Source: Pseudomonas fluorescens (GTDB lineage Bacteria > Pseudomonadota > Gammaproteobacteria > Pseudomonadales > Pseudomonadaceae). Taken from it: 64,000 nt of DNA. Made by a program: the position numbers and the translations under genes. The DNA lies in contig NZ_CABVGX010000003.1 in NCBI RefSeq assembly GCF_902497625.1, forward strand, positions 1 through 64,000. The letters are read 5' to 3'. Below are positions 17,924-27,740 of this stretch, piece after piece. The notes under the pieces are model-generated. The model made no database searches and was not told where the DNA came from. It was given only the letters and a program-made list of their open reading frames with translations. How positions within the stretch are numbered: position 1 is the stretch's first letter; the number at the start of each line of letters is the position of its first letter.

Positions 17924-18017
17924 GGACAACTTCCTTGAAGGTTTGCAGGCATAGGGGTGACAGGCCAAGTATCCTCGGCATCAGGCATCAGCGCCCGAAC
18001 GGGGCAGGCGGCCATTT

Positions 18018-18036
18018 GATAATTGTTTGCATTTGA
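18018..18036. promoter_or_regulatory. Candidate Fur box between hmuT and the Rieske gene
   Basis: The 19 bases beginning GATAATTGTTTG match the Fur consensus at about 11 positions, weaker than the prrF site. It lies 95 bases upstream of hmuT and about 50 upstream of the divergent Rieske gene, where it could act on either. Confidence 0.35.
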
Positions 18037-18088
18037 ACGTCAAGCTCGGACATTTCCGGTCACGAGTCAGGCACCTCTGAGGATACAC

Positions 18089-18406
18089 ATGAAGTTTCTA
18101 TGTGCAGGCACGGACATCAGCGAAGCCAGCAGCCGCGGATTCGACCTCGACGGGCAAAAACTTTTTGCCGTACGCCGGAGCGGACACGTCCATGTCTACA
18201 TCAACCGCTGCCCGCACCGCGGTGTGGGGCTGGAATGGAAGCCGGACCAATTTCTCGATGCCAGTAACAGCTTGATTCAATGCGCGACCCACGGCGCCCT
18301 GTTTCTCATCGAAGACGGTGAGTGCGTGTCCGGACCTTGCGCCGGCCAGTCTCTCACCAGCGTCGAATCCCGCGAGGATGAACAAGGCATCTGGATCAAC
18401 CCTTAG
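18089..18406 (+). CDS. Rieske [2Fe-2S] protein
   Basis: A 105-residue soluble Rieske ferredoxin-like protein. Both cluster motifs are present: CPHRG (residues about 41-45) and CATHG (about 69-73). No catalytic oxygenase domain, signal or membrane helix is seen. It probably carries electrons to an unknown partner. It is divergent from hmuTUV across a candidate Fur box; its end overlaps the convergent sfsA by four bases. ATG 18089 has GAGGA upstream; the frame extends to 18023 without support. Confidence 0.88.
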   Translation: MKFLCAGTDISEASSRGFDLDGQKLFAVRRSGHVHVYINRCPHRGVGLEWKPDQFLDASNSLIQCATHGALFLIEDGECVSGPCAGQSLTSVESREDEQGIWINP

Positions 18407-19116
18407 CCGTTGAGCAAAACGTCCAGACGTCGATCCACAACCATTTCTTCGTGACTCAGCCGCGCCCCGTATGCCAGCACCTCAACACCGCACGCCACCG
18501 CTTCGCGTAACGCTGCCGCGTAGGCCGAATCGATTTCTTCTGCAGGACGCACGGCATCAATGCCGCTGAGGTTGACACAATAAAGCTGCACCGCACGAAT
18601 GCCGTCCCGCGCCAGATGCGCCAATTCGCGCAGATGCTTGGCTCCGCGCTGGGTCACCGCATCGGGAAAGGCGGCCACGGACGATCCGTCGTAACCCAGG
18701 GTGACACTTTTGACTTCCACGTACGCCGGTCCACGTGGGTACTCGAGGCGGAAATCGATGCGGCTGCTTTCCTGCCCGTAGGCCACCTCGCGCCGTAATT
18801 GGGTAAACCCGTTCAGCTCGGTAATCAAGCCTGCGCGCAAGGCTTCCTCGATCAGACCATTGGCCCGTCCGGTGTTGACGCAAAACAGGCGTCCCTGTGG
18901 GGTCTCGCCGATTTCCCAAGTGCCCGGCAACTTGCGTTTAGGGTCGTTGGAGCGACTGAACCAGACCTGCCCGCCCTCAACCTGGCAATTGAGCATCGAG
19001 CCAGTATTGGGACAGTGAATGGTCAGCAACTCACCATGAACGGTTTCGATGTCGGCAAGAAAACGCTTGTAACGGCGGATCAAACGACCTTCTTGGAGCG
19101 GAGGGTGAAAGCGCAT
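18403..19116 (-). CDS. sfsA: SfsA family protein (sugar fermentation stimulation protein)
   Basis: A 237-residue protein of the SfsA family, with an N-terminal OB-like part ([28 protein letters not shown]) and a C-terminal nuclease-like fold ([18 protein letters not shown]). E. coli SfsA binds DNA and aids maltose use, but the biochemical role is unclear. Start 19116 overlaps the aminotransferase stop (TGATG), so the two are coupled; the open frame to 19281 is a shadow. Confidence 0.92.
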   Translation of the reverse strand: MRFHPPLQEGRLIRRYKRFLADIETVHGELLTIHCPNTGSMLNCQVEGGQVWFSRSNDPKRKLPGTWEIGETPQGRLFCVNTGRANGLIEEALRAGLITELNGFTQLRREVAYGQESSRIDFRLEYPRGPAYVEVKSVTLGYDGSSVAAFPDAVTQRGAKHLRELAHLARDGIRAVQLYCVNLSGIDAVRPAEEIDSAYAAALREAVACGVEVLAYGARLSHEEMVVDRRLDVLLNG

Positions 19117-20288
19117 CAGCCTTGCCAGCTCCGTAAACCACGAGCAATGCGCTCGACCGCTTCCTCCAGTCGCGCAAGACTCTGCGTGTAGGCAAATCGC
19201 ACGTGATGCCCGGCCTGATAGCGTCCGAAGTCCAGACCCGGAGTGATCGCCACGTGTTCGGTTTCCAGGAAGTGTCGGCAAAATGCGAAGGCATCACCGC
19301 CGAAACGGCTGATATCAGCGTACAAATAGAAGGCGCCTTCGGGTTCCACGGCGATGCCGAAGCCGAGCTCGCGTAATGCAGGCAGCAGGAAGTCGCGACG
19401 GCGACCGAACTCGGCGCGACGCTCTTCCAGGATGCTGATGGTGGCCGGTTCGAAGCACGCCAGGGCGGCATGCTGGGCCATGCTCGGAGCACTGATGTAG
19501 AGGTTTTGTGCAAGTTTTTCCAGTTCACCGACCGCCGCTTGCGGTGCGACCAGCCAGCCAAGTCGCCATCCGGTCATGCCGAAATACTTTGAAAAACTAT
19601 TCAAAACAAAGGCACTGTCGTCCACCTCCAGCACGCTGGCCGCATCGGTGCCGTATGTCAGGCCGTGATAAATCTCGTCTACTACAAGATGGCCATGACG
19701 CGCCTTGACGGTCGTAGACAGCCCTGCCAACTCCTCGCGGGTGAGGATTGTCCCGGTCGGATTGGCCGGGGATGCCACCAGAACGCCGACGCTGTCGTGA
19801 TCCCAATGTCGCTCGATCAAATCCGGCGTCAGTTGGTAGCGCACGTCCGGACCGACCGGAACAAGCTGCGCAGCGCCTTCGACCAAGCGTAGAAAGTGCC
19901 GGTTACAGGGGTAACCCGGGTCGGCCAGCAGCCAGTGTTTTCCGGGATCCACCAGCAAGGCGCTGGCCAACAGCAGCGCGCCTGACCCACCGGGGGTGAT
20001 GAGGATTCGCTGCGGATCGATGCTCAATCCGTAACGTTGCTGGTAAAACCCCGAGATCGCCTCGCGCAACTCAGGAATGCCCCGCGCAGCGGTGTAGCGG
20101 GTTTTGCCGGCTGTGAGCGCCGCCTGTCCCGCCCGGATGATCGGCTCGGCAGTGGTGAAGTCCGGCTCGCCGATTTCGAGATGGATCACATCGTGGCCGG
20201 CGGCTTGCAATTCGTTGGCCCGCGCCAGCAATGCCATGACATGAAAGGGTTCGATCGCGCGACTGCGGGCACTGTAGGGCAAAGCCAT
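19116..20288 (-). CDS. Class I/II PLP-dependent aminotransferase
   Basis: A 390-residue fold-type I aminotransferase (AspC/AAT group I gamma-like). The pyridoxal-phosphate lysine is in [16 protein letters not shown]. Other landmarks are [18 protein letters not shown] and the arginine near the C-terminus in [10 protein letters not shown]. The amino acid substrate cannot be decided from sequence; aspartate/tyrosine/methionine-type activity is possible. Start 20288 matches the family N-terminus. Confidence 0.9.
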   Translation of the reverse strand: MALPYSARSRAIEPFHVMALLARANELQAAGHDVIHLEIGEPDFTTAEPIIRAGQAALTAGKTRYTAARGIPELREAISGFYQQRYGLSIDPQRILITPGGSGALLLASALLVDPGKHWLLADPGYPCNRHFLRLVEGAAQLVPVGPDVRYQLTPDLIERHWDHDSVGVLVASPANPTGTILTREELAGLSTTVKARHGHLVVDEIYHGLTYGTDAASVLEVDDSAFVLNSFSKYFGMTGWRLGWLVAPQAAVGELEKLAQNLYISAPSMAQHAALACFEPATISILEERRAEFGRRRDFLLPALRELGFGIAVEPEGAFYLYADISRFGGDAFAFCRHFLETEHVAITPGLDFGRYQAGHHVRFAYTQSLARLEEAVERIARGLRSWQG

Positions 20289-20620
20289 GGGTGTTCCTTC
20301 AGTGGGAAAAATGCTGATTCTACCCATGCACTGGAACGAGCGAGAACCTAAAGCGGTCACAGGCCTTGAGACCCTGGCCGCAAACGACTCGAGCGAGTGT
20401 TCCAGGTTTGACTAAAATCATTAATTGAACAGGTCTCCATCACTTCCAGACAAGACTTGGCAGCCATTTGCAAGCATGACGGCGCATCCTTCGACATCCG
20501 GGAGTAGCGCGGTCTGATTTGATCTGGTAAGTTCGCCCGCTTGCAGCCGCAGGGCCGGCAGGTGTCGGTGATGGAGCATTCCTGCGCAGATGGATTACAA
20601 GAGTAGAGGCGGTCCATTTC
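20289..20620. other. Divergent intergenic region, aminotransferase-dksA
   Basis: 332 bases without a supported gene. It must hold the promoters of the aminotransferase operon (minus) and dksA (plus). TTGACTAAAATCATTAATTG at 20408 onwards is AT-rich, but I could not find a convincing paired -10 box. Small reading frames here show no family similarity. Confidence 0.4.
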
Positions 20621-21061
20621 ATGCCAACCCAAGCAAAGCAGCAAAATCAGTCGATCAGCGGCTTCGAACCCTACGAGTCAGTCAAGGGCGAGGAGTACAT
20701 GGGCAAGCCCATGCGCGCTCACTTCACCAAGATCCTGAACAAGTGGAAACAGGACTTGATGCAGGAAGTCGACCGTACGGTTGATCACATGAAAGATGAA
20801 GCAGCCAACTTCCCGGACCCGGCAGACCGTGCCAGCCAGGAAGAAGAGTTCAGCCTCGAACTGCGTGCCCGCGATCGCGAGCGCAAGTTGATCAAGAAGA
20901 TCGACAAGACCCTGCAGTTGATCGAAGACGAAGAATATGGCTGGTGCGAGTCCTGCGGCGTCGAAATTGGCGTCAAGCGACTGGAAGCCCGTCCTACCGC
21001 CGACATGTGCGTAGACTGCAAGACCCTGGCGGAAATCAAGGAAAAGCAAGTCGGCAAGTAA
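20621..21061 (+). CDS. dksA: RNA polymerase-binding transcription factor DksA
   Basis: A 146-residue DksA that works with ppGpp in the stringent response. The coiled-coil tip carries the required acidic residues in NFPDPADRASQEEEF (about residues 64-78), and the four-cysteine zinc finger is complete (CESCG ... CVDC). It is the classical zinc form, not DksA2. The rRNA- and tRNA-type promoters in this window with GC-rich discriminators are the kind of target it represses. A strong terminator follows. Confidence 0.97.
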   Translation: MPTQAKQQNQSISGFEPYESVKGEEYMGKPMRAHFTKILNKWKQDLMQEVDRTVDHMKDEAANFPDPADRASQEEEFSLELRARDRERKLIKKIDKTLQLIEDEEYGWCESCGVEIGVKRLEARPTADMCVDCKTLAEIKEKQVGK

Positions 21062-21079
21062 TTGCGATTTGATTCAGAA

Positions 21080-21106
21080 ACGGAGCGTGCGAACGCTCCG
21101 TTTTTT
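21080..21106 (+). terminator. dksA terminator
   Basis: Nine-base stem ACGGAGCGT / ACGCTCCGT with a GCGA loop and six T. It lies 19 bases past the dksA stop. Confidence 0.92.
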
Positions 21107-21151
21107 GTTTCTGATACTCACTCCGACCGCAGATCTTGAAGATGCATCCCG

Positions 21152-21286
21152 TTGTGGCGAGGGGATTTATCCCCGTACGGCTGCGCAGCAGTCGCTGACC
21201 CGATTGATGCGTTCTATCTGACGTATCGCGATTACCGAGTTTGGGGCCGCTACGCGACCCAACGGGGATAAATCCCCTCGCCACAA
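21152..21286. repeat. REP/BIME pair, GTGGCGAGGGGA family
   Basis: The 25-base arms beginning TTGTGGCGAGGGGATTTATC and ending in its inverse lie 135 bases end to end between dksA and gluQ. A further partial unit (GGCTCGCTCCTACAGG) follows to about 21303. Confidence 0.85.
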
Positions 21287-21338
21287 AGGCTCGCTCCTAC
21301 AGGGATCTGGCGCCAGACCGGAAGATAACATCGCCTTT

Positions 21339-22226
21339 ATGAACACTATCCCCTACATCGGACGCTTCGCACCAACGCCCAGTGGCCACCTGCATTTCGG
21401 CTCACTGGTGGCGGCGCTGGCCTCGTACCTCGACGCACGCTCGGTCGGTGGGCGATGGCTGATGCGTATGGAAGACCTCGATCCGCCACGGGAGGAACCG
21501 GGCGCGCAGACGGCGATTGTCAAGGCGCTGGAGAGTTACGGCTTCGAGTGGGACGGCGAGATGGTCTGCCAGAGCGACCGGCACGAGGCCTACGCCGAAG
21601 TCCTTACGCGCCTGTTCAATCACGGCCTTGCTTATGCCTGCACTTGCTCGCGCAAACAATTGGAACCGTATGGCGGCGTCTATCCGGGTTTGTGCCGCAA
21701 TGCCGGCCATGGCACTGACAACGCCGCAATCCGCCTGCGCGTACCGGAGCTCGAATACCACTTCATCGACCGTGTACAGGGCGAATTTCGCCAGCACCTG
21801 GGCCGCGAAGTCGGTGACTTTGTGATTCGCCGCCGCGACGGTCTCTACGCCTATCAACTGGCCGTGGTGCTCGATGACGCATGGCAAGGTATTACCGATA
21901 TCGTGCGCGGTGCCGATTTGCTCGACTCCACACCGCGCCAGCTGTACCTGCAGGAACTGCTCGGCATGCCTCAGCCGCGCTACCTGCACATCCCGCTGAT
22001 TACCCAGCCCGACGGTAATAAACTCGGCAAGTCGTATCGCTCGCCACCACTGACGGTAGATCAGGCAACACCTTTATTACTGCGTGCCCTGCGCGCACTC
22101 GGGCAGAATCCGTGCACCGAGCTGGCGTACGCAACACCGCGCGAAGTGCTGAGCTGGGGTGTTGTCCACTGGGATGCGCTGACAATCCCGCGCACGCTCG
22201 CCCTGCCGGAAGCGCAACTGCAGTGA
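21339..22226 (+). CDS. gluQ: Glutamyl-Q tRNA(Asp) synthetase
   Basis: A 295-residue truncated GluRS paralogue that attaches glutamate to queuosine-34 of tRNA(Asp) without binding the anticodon. The HIGH-like motif is HLHFGS, the KMSKS-like motif is NKLGKS, and zinc ligands lie in CTCSRKQLEPYGGVYPGLC. The anticodon-binding domain of full GluRS is missing, as expected. Co-location with dksA is conserved in many gammaproteobacteria. Confidence 0.95.
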   Translation: MNTIPYIGRFAPTPSGHLHFGSLVAALASYLDARSVGGRWLMRMEDLDPPREEPGAQTAIVKALESYGFEWDGEMVCQSDRHEAYAEVLTRLFNHGLAYACTCSRKQLEPYGGVYPGLCRNAGHGTDNAAIRLRVPELEYHFIDRVQGEFRQHLGREVGDFVIRRRDGLYAYQLAVVLDDAWQGITDIVRGADLLDSTPRQLYLQELLGMPQPRYLHIPLITQPDGNKLGKSYRSPPLTVDQATPLLLRALRALGQNPCTELAYATPREVLSWGVVHWDALTIPRTLALPEAQLQ

Positions 22227-22301
22227 TCGCACTTGCAGTGGCGCGCCCATCCGTTACCATCGCCGCACGTTTTCGGGCACGCGCATAAAAGAGAGGCCGG
22301 G

Positions 22302-22478
22302 ATGTACATCTATCGCTTGGTCCTGCTTTTGGTAGTGGGGATTTATCTGTTCTCCCCGGCCATCATGGATTGGTGGATCGACGCCACTGGCGCCTGGTAT
22401 CGCCCGTATCTGCTTTGGCTGATTCTGATTGTCGTGACCTTCATCCTGCAGAGCCAAAAAGATGCCGATGAGCTTTAG
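22302..22478 (+). CDS. cbrX: CbrX-like small membrane protein
   Basis: A 58-residue protein with two hydrophobic helices (LVLLLVVGIYLFSPAIMDWW and YLLWLILIVVTFIL). It lies directly upstream of cbrA and overlaps its start by 17 bases. In P. putida an orthologous small gene, cbrX, controls cbrA by translational coupling; the arrangement here is the same. Start 22302 has GAGAGG upstream. Confidence 0.75.
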   Translation: MYIYRLVLLLVVGIYLFSPAIMDWWIDATGAWYRPYLLWLILIVVTFILQSQKDADEL

Positions 22479-25416
22479 CCTGACCCAGATGATCCTGATC
22501 AGTGCCGCGTATCTGGCGGTGCTGTTCGGCGTCGCCTGGATCAGCGAACGGGGCATGATCCCCCGAGCGATCATTCGTCATCCGCTGACGTACACCTTGT
22601 CGCTGGGGGTTTATGCGAGTGCCTGGGCGTTTTACGGCACCGTGGGCCTGGCGTATCAGTACGGTTACGGCTTCCTGTCGAGTTACCTGGGGGTGTCCGG
22701 GGCATTTCTGCTGGCGCCGGTGTTGCTCTATCCGATCCTGAAAATTACCCGCACTTATCAACTGTCGTCGCTGGCCGACCTGTTCGCCTTCCGCTTCCGC
22801 AGCACCTGGGCCGGCGCACTGACCACCATCTTCATGCTGATCGGCGTGCTGCCGTTACTGGCCTTGCAAATCCAGGCCGTGGCGGATTCGATCGGCATCC
22901 TGACCCGCGAGCCGGTGCAGCATCGCGTGGCGCTGAGCTTTTGCGCACTGATCACGTTGTTCACGATTTTCTTCGGCTCACGTCACATTGCCACTCGCGA
23001 GAAACATGAAGGGCTGGTGTTTGCGATTGCCTTCGAGTCCGTGATCAAGCTGATCGCCATTGGCGGCGTTGGCCTGTATGCGTTGTATGGGGTGTTTGAC
23101 GGGCCGCAACAGCTCGAATTGTGGCTACTGCAAAACCAGACCGCCCTCGCCGCTTTGCACACGCCGCTGCAGGAAGGCCCATGGCGCACGCTGCTGCTGG
23201 TGTTCTTCGCCTCGGCGATCGTGATGCCGCACATGTATCACATGACCTTTACCGAGAATTTGAATCCGCGCTCGCTGGTCAGCGCCAGTTGGGGCCTGCC
23301 GCTGTTTCTGCTCCTGATGAGTCTGGCAGTGCCGCTGATTCTGTGGGCAGGCCTGAAACTCGGCGCCACCACTAATCCGGAGTACTTCACCCTGGGGATC
23401 GGCATCGCCGCCAACAGCAAAGCATTGGCGTTGCTGGCGTATATCGGCGGGCTGTCGGCTGCCAGCGGACTGATCATCGTGACGACCCTGGCACTCTCCG
23501 GCATGGCCCTGAACCACTTGGTGCTGCCGCTCTATCAGCCGCCGGCCGAGGGCAATATCTATCGCTGGCTGAAATGGACCCGCCGCGCGCTAATTGTCGC
23601 GATCATCATGGCTGGTTACGGTTTCTACCTGATGCTTGGCGCGGAACAGGACCTGGCCAATCTCGGCATCGTCGCCTTCGTCGCCACTCTGCAATTCCTC
23701 CCGGGTGTGCTCTCGGTCCTGTATTGGCCCACCGCCAATCGTCGCGGCTTCATCGCCGGCTTGCTGGCCGGGATTCTGGTATGGCTGGTGACCATGCTGT
23801 TGCCGCTGGTGGGCAATCTGCAAGGCTTTTACATTCCACTGCTGAACATGATTTACGTGCTGGACGACACCAGTTGGCACATGGCTGCAATCGCTTCGCT
23901 GGCGGCCAACGTGCTGATGTTCACGTTGATCTCGCTGTTCACCAACGCCAGCCCCGAAGAGGCCAGCGCCGCCGAAGCCTGTGCGGTCGACAATGTGCGT
24001 CGCCCGCAACGACGGGAGCTGCATGCCGCCTCGCCGCAGGAATTCGCCACGCAACTGGCCAAACCCTTGGGCGCCAAGGCTGCGCAGAAGGAAGTCGAGC
24101 AAGCGCTGCGCGACCTTTATTTGCCGTTCGACGAGCGCCGGCCGTACGCCCTGCGTCGTTTGCGCGACCGCATCGAAGCCAACCTTTCCGGCCTGATGGG
24201 CCCAAGCGTCGCCCAGGACATGGTTGAAACTTTCCTGCCCTATAAAGCCGGCGGCGAAAACTATGTCACCGAAGACATCCACTTTATTGAAAGCCGTCTC
24301 GAGGACTACCACTCGCGCCTGACCGGCCTTGCCGCCGAACTCGATGCCTTGCGCCGCTACCACCGGCAGACCCTGCAAGAGTTGCCGATGGGCGTTTGCT
24401 CGCTGGCCAAGGATCAGGAAATCCTCATGTGGAACAAGGCCATGGAAGAGCTGACCGGGATTGCCGCGCAGCGGGTGGTCGGTTCGCGCCTGAGCACCAT
24501 CGCCGACCCGTGGAAAGAGTTGCTGCAGGGCTTCATCAATCTGCCCGACGAACATTTGCACAAACAGCACCTGGCGCTGGATGGCCAGACCCGCTGGCTC
24601 AACCTGCACAAGGCGGCGATCGACGAACCGCTCGCACCGGGTAACAGTGGTCTGGTGCTGCTGGTGGAAGACCTGACTGAAACGCAGATGCTTGAAGACA
24701 AACTGGTGCACTCCGAACGTCTGGCCAGTATCGGCCGACTGGCGGCGGGCGTGGCCCATGAGATCGGCAACCCGATCACCGGCATTGCCTGCCTGGCGCA
24801 AAACCTGCGCGAAGAGCGCGAGGATGACGGCGAGCTGAGGGAAATCAGCGGGCAGATCCTCGAACAGACCAAACGCGTCTCACGCATCGTTCAGTCGCTG
24901 ATGAGTTTTGCCCATGCCGGTAGTCATCAGCACAGCGACGAGCCCGTCTGTCTGGCTGAAGTGGCGCAGGACGCGATCGGCCTGCTGGCCCTGAACCGGC
25001 GCAATTTCGAAGTACAATTCTACAACTTGTGCGACCCCGATCATTGGGTCGAAGGCGACCCGCAACGTCTCGCACAGGTGCTGATCAATCTGCTCTCCAA
25101 CGCCCGTGACGCCTCGCCTCCCGGCAGTGCAGTGCGGGTCAAAAGCGAAGCCGGCGAACACACGGTCGATCTGATCGTCGAAGACGAAGGCAGCGGTATT
25201 CCGAAGAACATCATGGACCGATTGTTCGAACCTTTCTTCACCACCAAGGACCCTGGCGAAGGCACCGGTCTGGGCCTTGCACTGGTCTATTCCATCGTTG
25301 AAGAGCATTATGGACAAATCACCATCGACAGCCCGGCTGATGTTCAAAGCCAACGCGGCACCCGTATCCGGGTGACCTTGCCGCGTCATGTCGAAGCGAC
25401 GTCCGCTGTGAACTGA
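22462..25416 (+). CDS. cbrA: Sensor histidine kinase CbrA
   Basis: A 984-residue sensor of the CbrAB system for carbon/nitrogen balance. Residues about 1-490 form a sodium/solute symporter (SLC5) domain with many membrane helices, then a linker/STAC-like region, a PAS domain (about 630-740), a HisKA domain with phospho-acceptor H766 in [12 protein letters not shown], and an HATPase domain ([17 protein letters not shown]). In P. putida and P. fluorescens the transporter half moves histidine. The start may be 22462 or 22468; both overlap cbrX. It drives CbrB and thus crcZ. Confidence 0.96.
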   Translation: MPMSFSLTQMILISAAYLAVLFGVAWISERGMIPRAIIRHPLTYTLSLGVYASAWAFYGTVGLAYQYGYGFLSSYLGVSGAFLLAPVLLYPILKITRTYQLSSLADLFAFRFRSTWAGALTTIFMLIGVLPLLALQIQAVADSIGILTREPVQHRVALSFCALITLFTIFFGSRHIATREKHEGLVFAIAFESVIKLIAIGGVGLYALYGVFDGPQQLELWLLQNQTALAALHTPLQEGPWRTLLLVFFASAIVMPHMYHMTFTENLNPRSLVSASWGLPLFLLLMSLAVPLILWAGLKLGATTNPEYFTLGIGIAANSKALALLAYIGGLSAASGLIIVTTLALSGMALNHLVLPLYQPPAEGNIYRWLKWTRRALIVAIIMAGYGFYLMLGAEQDLANLGIVAFVATLQFLPGVLSVLYWPTANRRGFIAGLLAGILVWLVTMLLPLVGNLQGFYIPLLNMIYVLDDTSWHMAAIASLAANVLMFTLISLFTNASPEEASAAEACAVDNVRRPQRRELHAASPQEFATQLAKPLGAKAAQKEVEQALRDLYLPFDERRPYALRRLRDRIEANLSGLMGPSVAQDMVETFLPYKAGGENYVTEDIHFIESRLEDYHSRLTGLAAELDALRRYHRQTLQELPMGVCSLAKDQEILMWNKAMEELTGIAAQRVVGSRLSTIADPWKELLQGFINLPDEHLHKQHLALDGQTRWLNLHKAAIDEPLAPGNSGLVLLVEDLTETQMLEDKLVHSERLASIGRLAAGVAHEIGNPITGIACLAQNLREEREDDGELREISGQILEQTKRVSRIVQSLMSFAHAGSHQHSDEPVCLAEVAQDAIGLLALNRRNFEVQFYNLCDPDHWVEGDPQRLAQVLINLLSNARDASPPGSAVRVKSEAGEHTVDLIVEDEGSGIPKNIMDRLFEPFFTTKDPGEGTGLGLALVYSIVEEHYGQITIDSPADVQSQRGTRIRVTLPRHVEATSAVN

Positions 25417-25438
25417 GACCGTCGAGAGTATCGAATCA

Positions 25439-26872
25439 ATGCCGCACATTTTGATCGTCGAAGACGAAACAATTATCCGCTCCGCCTTGCGCCGCCTGCT
25501 GGAACGTAACCAGTACCAGGTCAGCGAAGCCGGTTCAGTGCAGGAAGCACAAGAACGCTTCACCATTCCTACGTTCGACCTGATCGTCAGTGACCTGCGC
25601 CTGCCTGGCGCACCGGGCACCGAGTTGATCAAACTCGGCCAGGGCACGCCGGTGCTGATCATGACCAGCTACGCCAGCCTGCGCTCGGCGGTCGACTCGA
25701 TGAAGATGGGCGCGGTCGATTACATCGCCAAACCTTTCGACCATGATGAAATGCTCCAGGCCGTGGCGCGCATTCTGCGTGATCGGCAATCGGCTCCAGC
25801 CGGCGGCGAGCCGGCCCCCGCAAGAGCCGTAAATGGTGCGGCGAAGGGCGGTGTCGATAACAGCAACGGCGAAATCGGCATCATCGGTTCGTGCCCGCCA
25901 ATGCAGGATCTCTACAGCAAAATCCGCAAAGTCGCGCCGACCGATTCCAATGTCCTGATTCAGGGTGAGTCTGGCACCGGTAAAGAACTCGTGGCACGCG
26001 CTCTGCACAACCTGTCCAAACGTGCCAAGGCGCCGATGATTTCGGTGAACTGCGCGGCGATTCCGGAAAGCCTTATCGAATCCGAATTGTTTGGCCATGA
26101 AAAAGGTGCATTCACTGGCGCCAGCGCCGGGCGCGCCGGGCTGGTCGAAGCGGCGGATGGCGGCACCCTGTTCCTCGATGAAATCGGCGAATTGCCACTG
26201 GAAGCCCAGGCCAGGCTGTTGCGCGTCTTGCAGGAAGGCGAGATTCGGCGCGTCGGGTCGGTGCAATCGCAGAAGGTTGATGTGCGATTGATCGCAGCGA
26301 CGCACCGTGACCTCAAGGGTCTGGCGAAGATCGGCCAGTTCCGTGAAGACTTGTTCTATCGCCTGCACGTCATCGCTTTGAAACTGCCAGCTCTGCGCGA
26401 ACGTGGTGCCGACGTCAACGAAATTGCCAATGCGTTCCTGGCACGGCAGAGCGCGCGGGTCAACCGAACCGATCTGAAGTTCGCTCCGGACGCCGAACAG
26501 GCGATTCGTCACTACGCCTGGCCGGGCAACGTGCGCGAACTGGAGAACGCAGTGGAGCGGGCGGTTATCCTGTGCGAAAGCCCGGAAATTTCTGCAGAGC
26601 TGTTGGGTATCGACATCGAGCTCAGCGATCTGGAGGATGAAGATTTCATCGGCCTTGCACCGCAGCAAAGCAACAACAATGGCAACAACCATGAGCCCAC
26701 CGAGGACCTTTCGCTGGAGGACTATTTCCAGCATTTCGTTCTTGAGCATCAGGACCACATGACCGAGACCGAGCTCGCTCGCAAACTTGGTGTCAGTCGC
26801 AAGTGCCTGTGGGAACGTCGTCAGCGCCTCGGCATTCCGCGCCGCAAGACCGGGGTGACCAGCGAAGGCTGA
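25439..26872 (+). CDS. cbrB: Sigma-54-dependent response regulator CbrB
   Basis: A 477-residue NtrC-family regulator. Receiver domain with phospho-acceptor aspartate in [10 protein letters not shown] (about residue 52), AAA domain with GESGTGKE, the sigma-54 contact GAFTGAS and R-finger region, and a C-terminal Fis-type helix-turn-helix ([25 protein letters not shown]). It activates crcZ just downstream through the palindrome at 26921-26946. The gene starts 22 bases after cbrA. Confidence 0.97.
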   Translation: MPHILIVEDETIIRSALRRLLERNQYQVSEAGSVQEAQERFTIPTFDLIVSDLRLPGAPGTELIKLGQGTPVLIMTSYASLRSAVDSMKMGAVDYIAKPFDHDEMLQAVARILRDRQSAPAGGEPAPARAVNGAAKGGVDNSNGEIGIIGSCPPMQDLYSKIRKVAPTDSNVLIQGESGTGKELVARALHNLSKRAKAPMISVNCAAIPESLIESELFGHEKGAFTGASAGRAGLVEAADGGTLFLDEIGELPLEAQARLLRVLQEGEIRRVGSVQSQKVDVRLIAATHRDLKGLAKIGQFREDLFYRLHVIALKLPALRERGADVNEIANAFLARQSARVNRTDLKFAPDAEQAIRHYAWPGNVRELENAVERAVILCESPEISAELLGIDIELSDLEDEDFIGLAPQQSNNNGNNHEPTEDLSLEDYFQHFVLEHQDHMTETELARKLGVSRKCLWERRQRLGIPRRKTGVTSEG

Positions 26873-26920
26873 ATGTCACCTGAACGATGTGTGGGTAGCA
26901 CGCGATTGGGCGAACAAAAC

Positions 26921-26946
26921 TGTTACCTCTGATTTTCCGCGTAACA
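26921..26946. promoter_or_regulatory. CbrB operator upstream of crcZ
   Basis: TGTTAC (26921-26926), 14 bases, GTAACA (26941-26946): exactly the consensus reported for CbrB (TGTTAC-N14-GTAACA). The centre is about 137 bases before the expected crcZ start, a usual distance for a sigma-54 enhancer. Additional GTAAC half sites occur in the loop of the following terminator and at 27011. Confidence 0.85.
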
Positions 26947-26950
26947 GAAG

Positions 26951-26984
26951 CCGGGGCTTACGGTAACGAAGCCCCGGTTTTTTT
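26951..26984 (+). terminator. cbrB terminator
   Basis: Nine-base stem CCGGGGCTT / AAGCCCCGG with a nine-base loop and seven T. It separates cbrB from crcZ and lies between the CbrB operator and the sigma-54 promoter. Confidence 0.92.
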
Positions 26985-27045
26985 GTGCCATGAAAAAGCC
27001 ACTTAGCCTGCGTAACCCCTTGTTTTGCTAGACATCACAAATGTT

Positions 27046-27059
27046 GGCACGCCCCCTGC
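27046..27059 (+). promoter_or_regulatory. Sigma-54 promoter of crcZ
   Basis: TTGGCACGCCCCCTGCT has GG at 27046-27047 and GC at 27058-27059 with exactly 10 bases between, the -24/-12 signature. Transcription is expected at about 27070-27072. Confidence 0.88.
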
Positions 27060-27070
27060 TATATGTTTGG

Positions 27071-27436
27071 TACAAGAACAATAACAAGCAATGTACAAGA
27101 CAATAAAAATAAGACGAATCGACTCACGCACAATAAAAACAAGACGGCGAGAGGCGCAGCTAACTGATTCTTTTGGAGAGGCGTTGTATTTGGGCTAGCC
27201 CCACGACCAGGCCGAGAACAACAAAAACTGTCCTGAGACAGAGCCTGAACTGGTTGGATCGCAAGATCACTGCAACACAGCGACCAAAGCAATCCGTTTG
27301 CTCTTGGCTCCCGATTGGGAGGGTCACGAAGGAAACTTCATGACGCGGGCACTTAACAAAAACAAAAAGCCCGAATCAAAAATAAAAACAGAGCATGCAA
27401 CTACTTTCTTGGGGAGCTTCGGCTCCCCTTGTAGTT
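27071..27436 (+). ncRNA. crcZ: CrcZ small RNA, decoy for Hfq/Crc
   Basis: About 366 bases between cbrB and pcnB, the conserved crcZ locus. It is rich in A-rich catabolite-activity motifs: clusters at 27072-27110 (ACAAGAACAATAACAAGCAA), 27130-27142, 27218-27232 and 27354-27390 (AACAAAAACAAAAAG, AAAAATAAAAACAG). These sequester Hfq/Crc and relieve carbon catabolite repression. The 3-prime end is inferred from a stable hairpin GGGGAGC TTCG GCTCCCC at 27411-27428 followed by TTGTAGTTT; the T-run is imperfect. No credible protein is encoded. Confidence 0.93.
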
Positions 27437-27460
27437 TCTGCGATTCCGCATTACGCCCTT

Positions 27461-27605
27461 GTAGCAGCTGCCGAGCCTGCGAGGCTGCGTTCGGCTGGGA
27501 AGCAGGCGTAAATCATGCACACGGGGTATCGGTGAAATCGGTCAGTGCGACTGCTACGCAGTCAAACGCAGTCAAACGCAGCCCCGCAGGCTCGACAGCT
27601 GCTAC
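27461..27605. repeat. REP/BIME pair, GTAGCAGCTGCCG family
   Basis: GTAGCAGCTGCCGAGCCTGC at the left and its inverse GCAGGCTCGACAGCTGCTAC at the right, with a short direct repeat (CGCAGTCAAA twice) inside. It fills most of the crcZ-pcnB gap. Confidence 0.82.
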
Positions 27606-27740
27606 AGAGGCCAGGCGTGAACATGTCCTTCATGCACTTGCGCAGTGTCCTACACCATCCCCTGACTAAATGCTAGAATCCCCGCCCATCATGCGGTCAT
27701 TCTTCGTTATGGCCGAACATTCCTTCAAACAGTGCATCCC

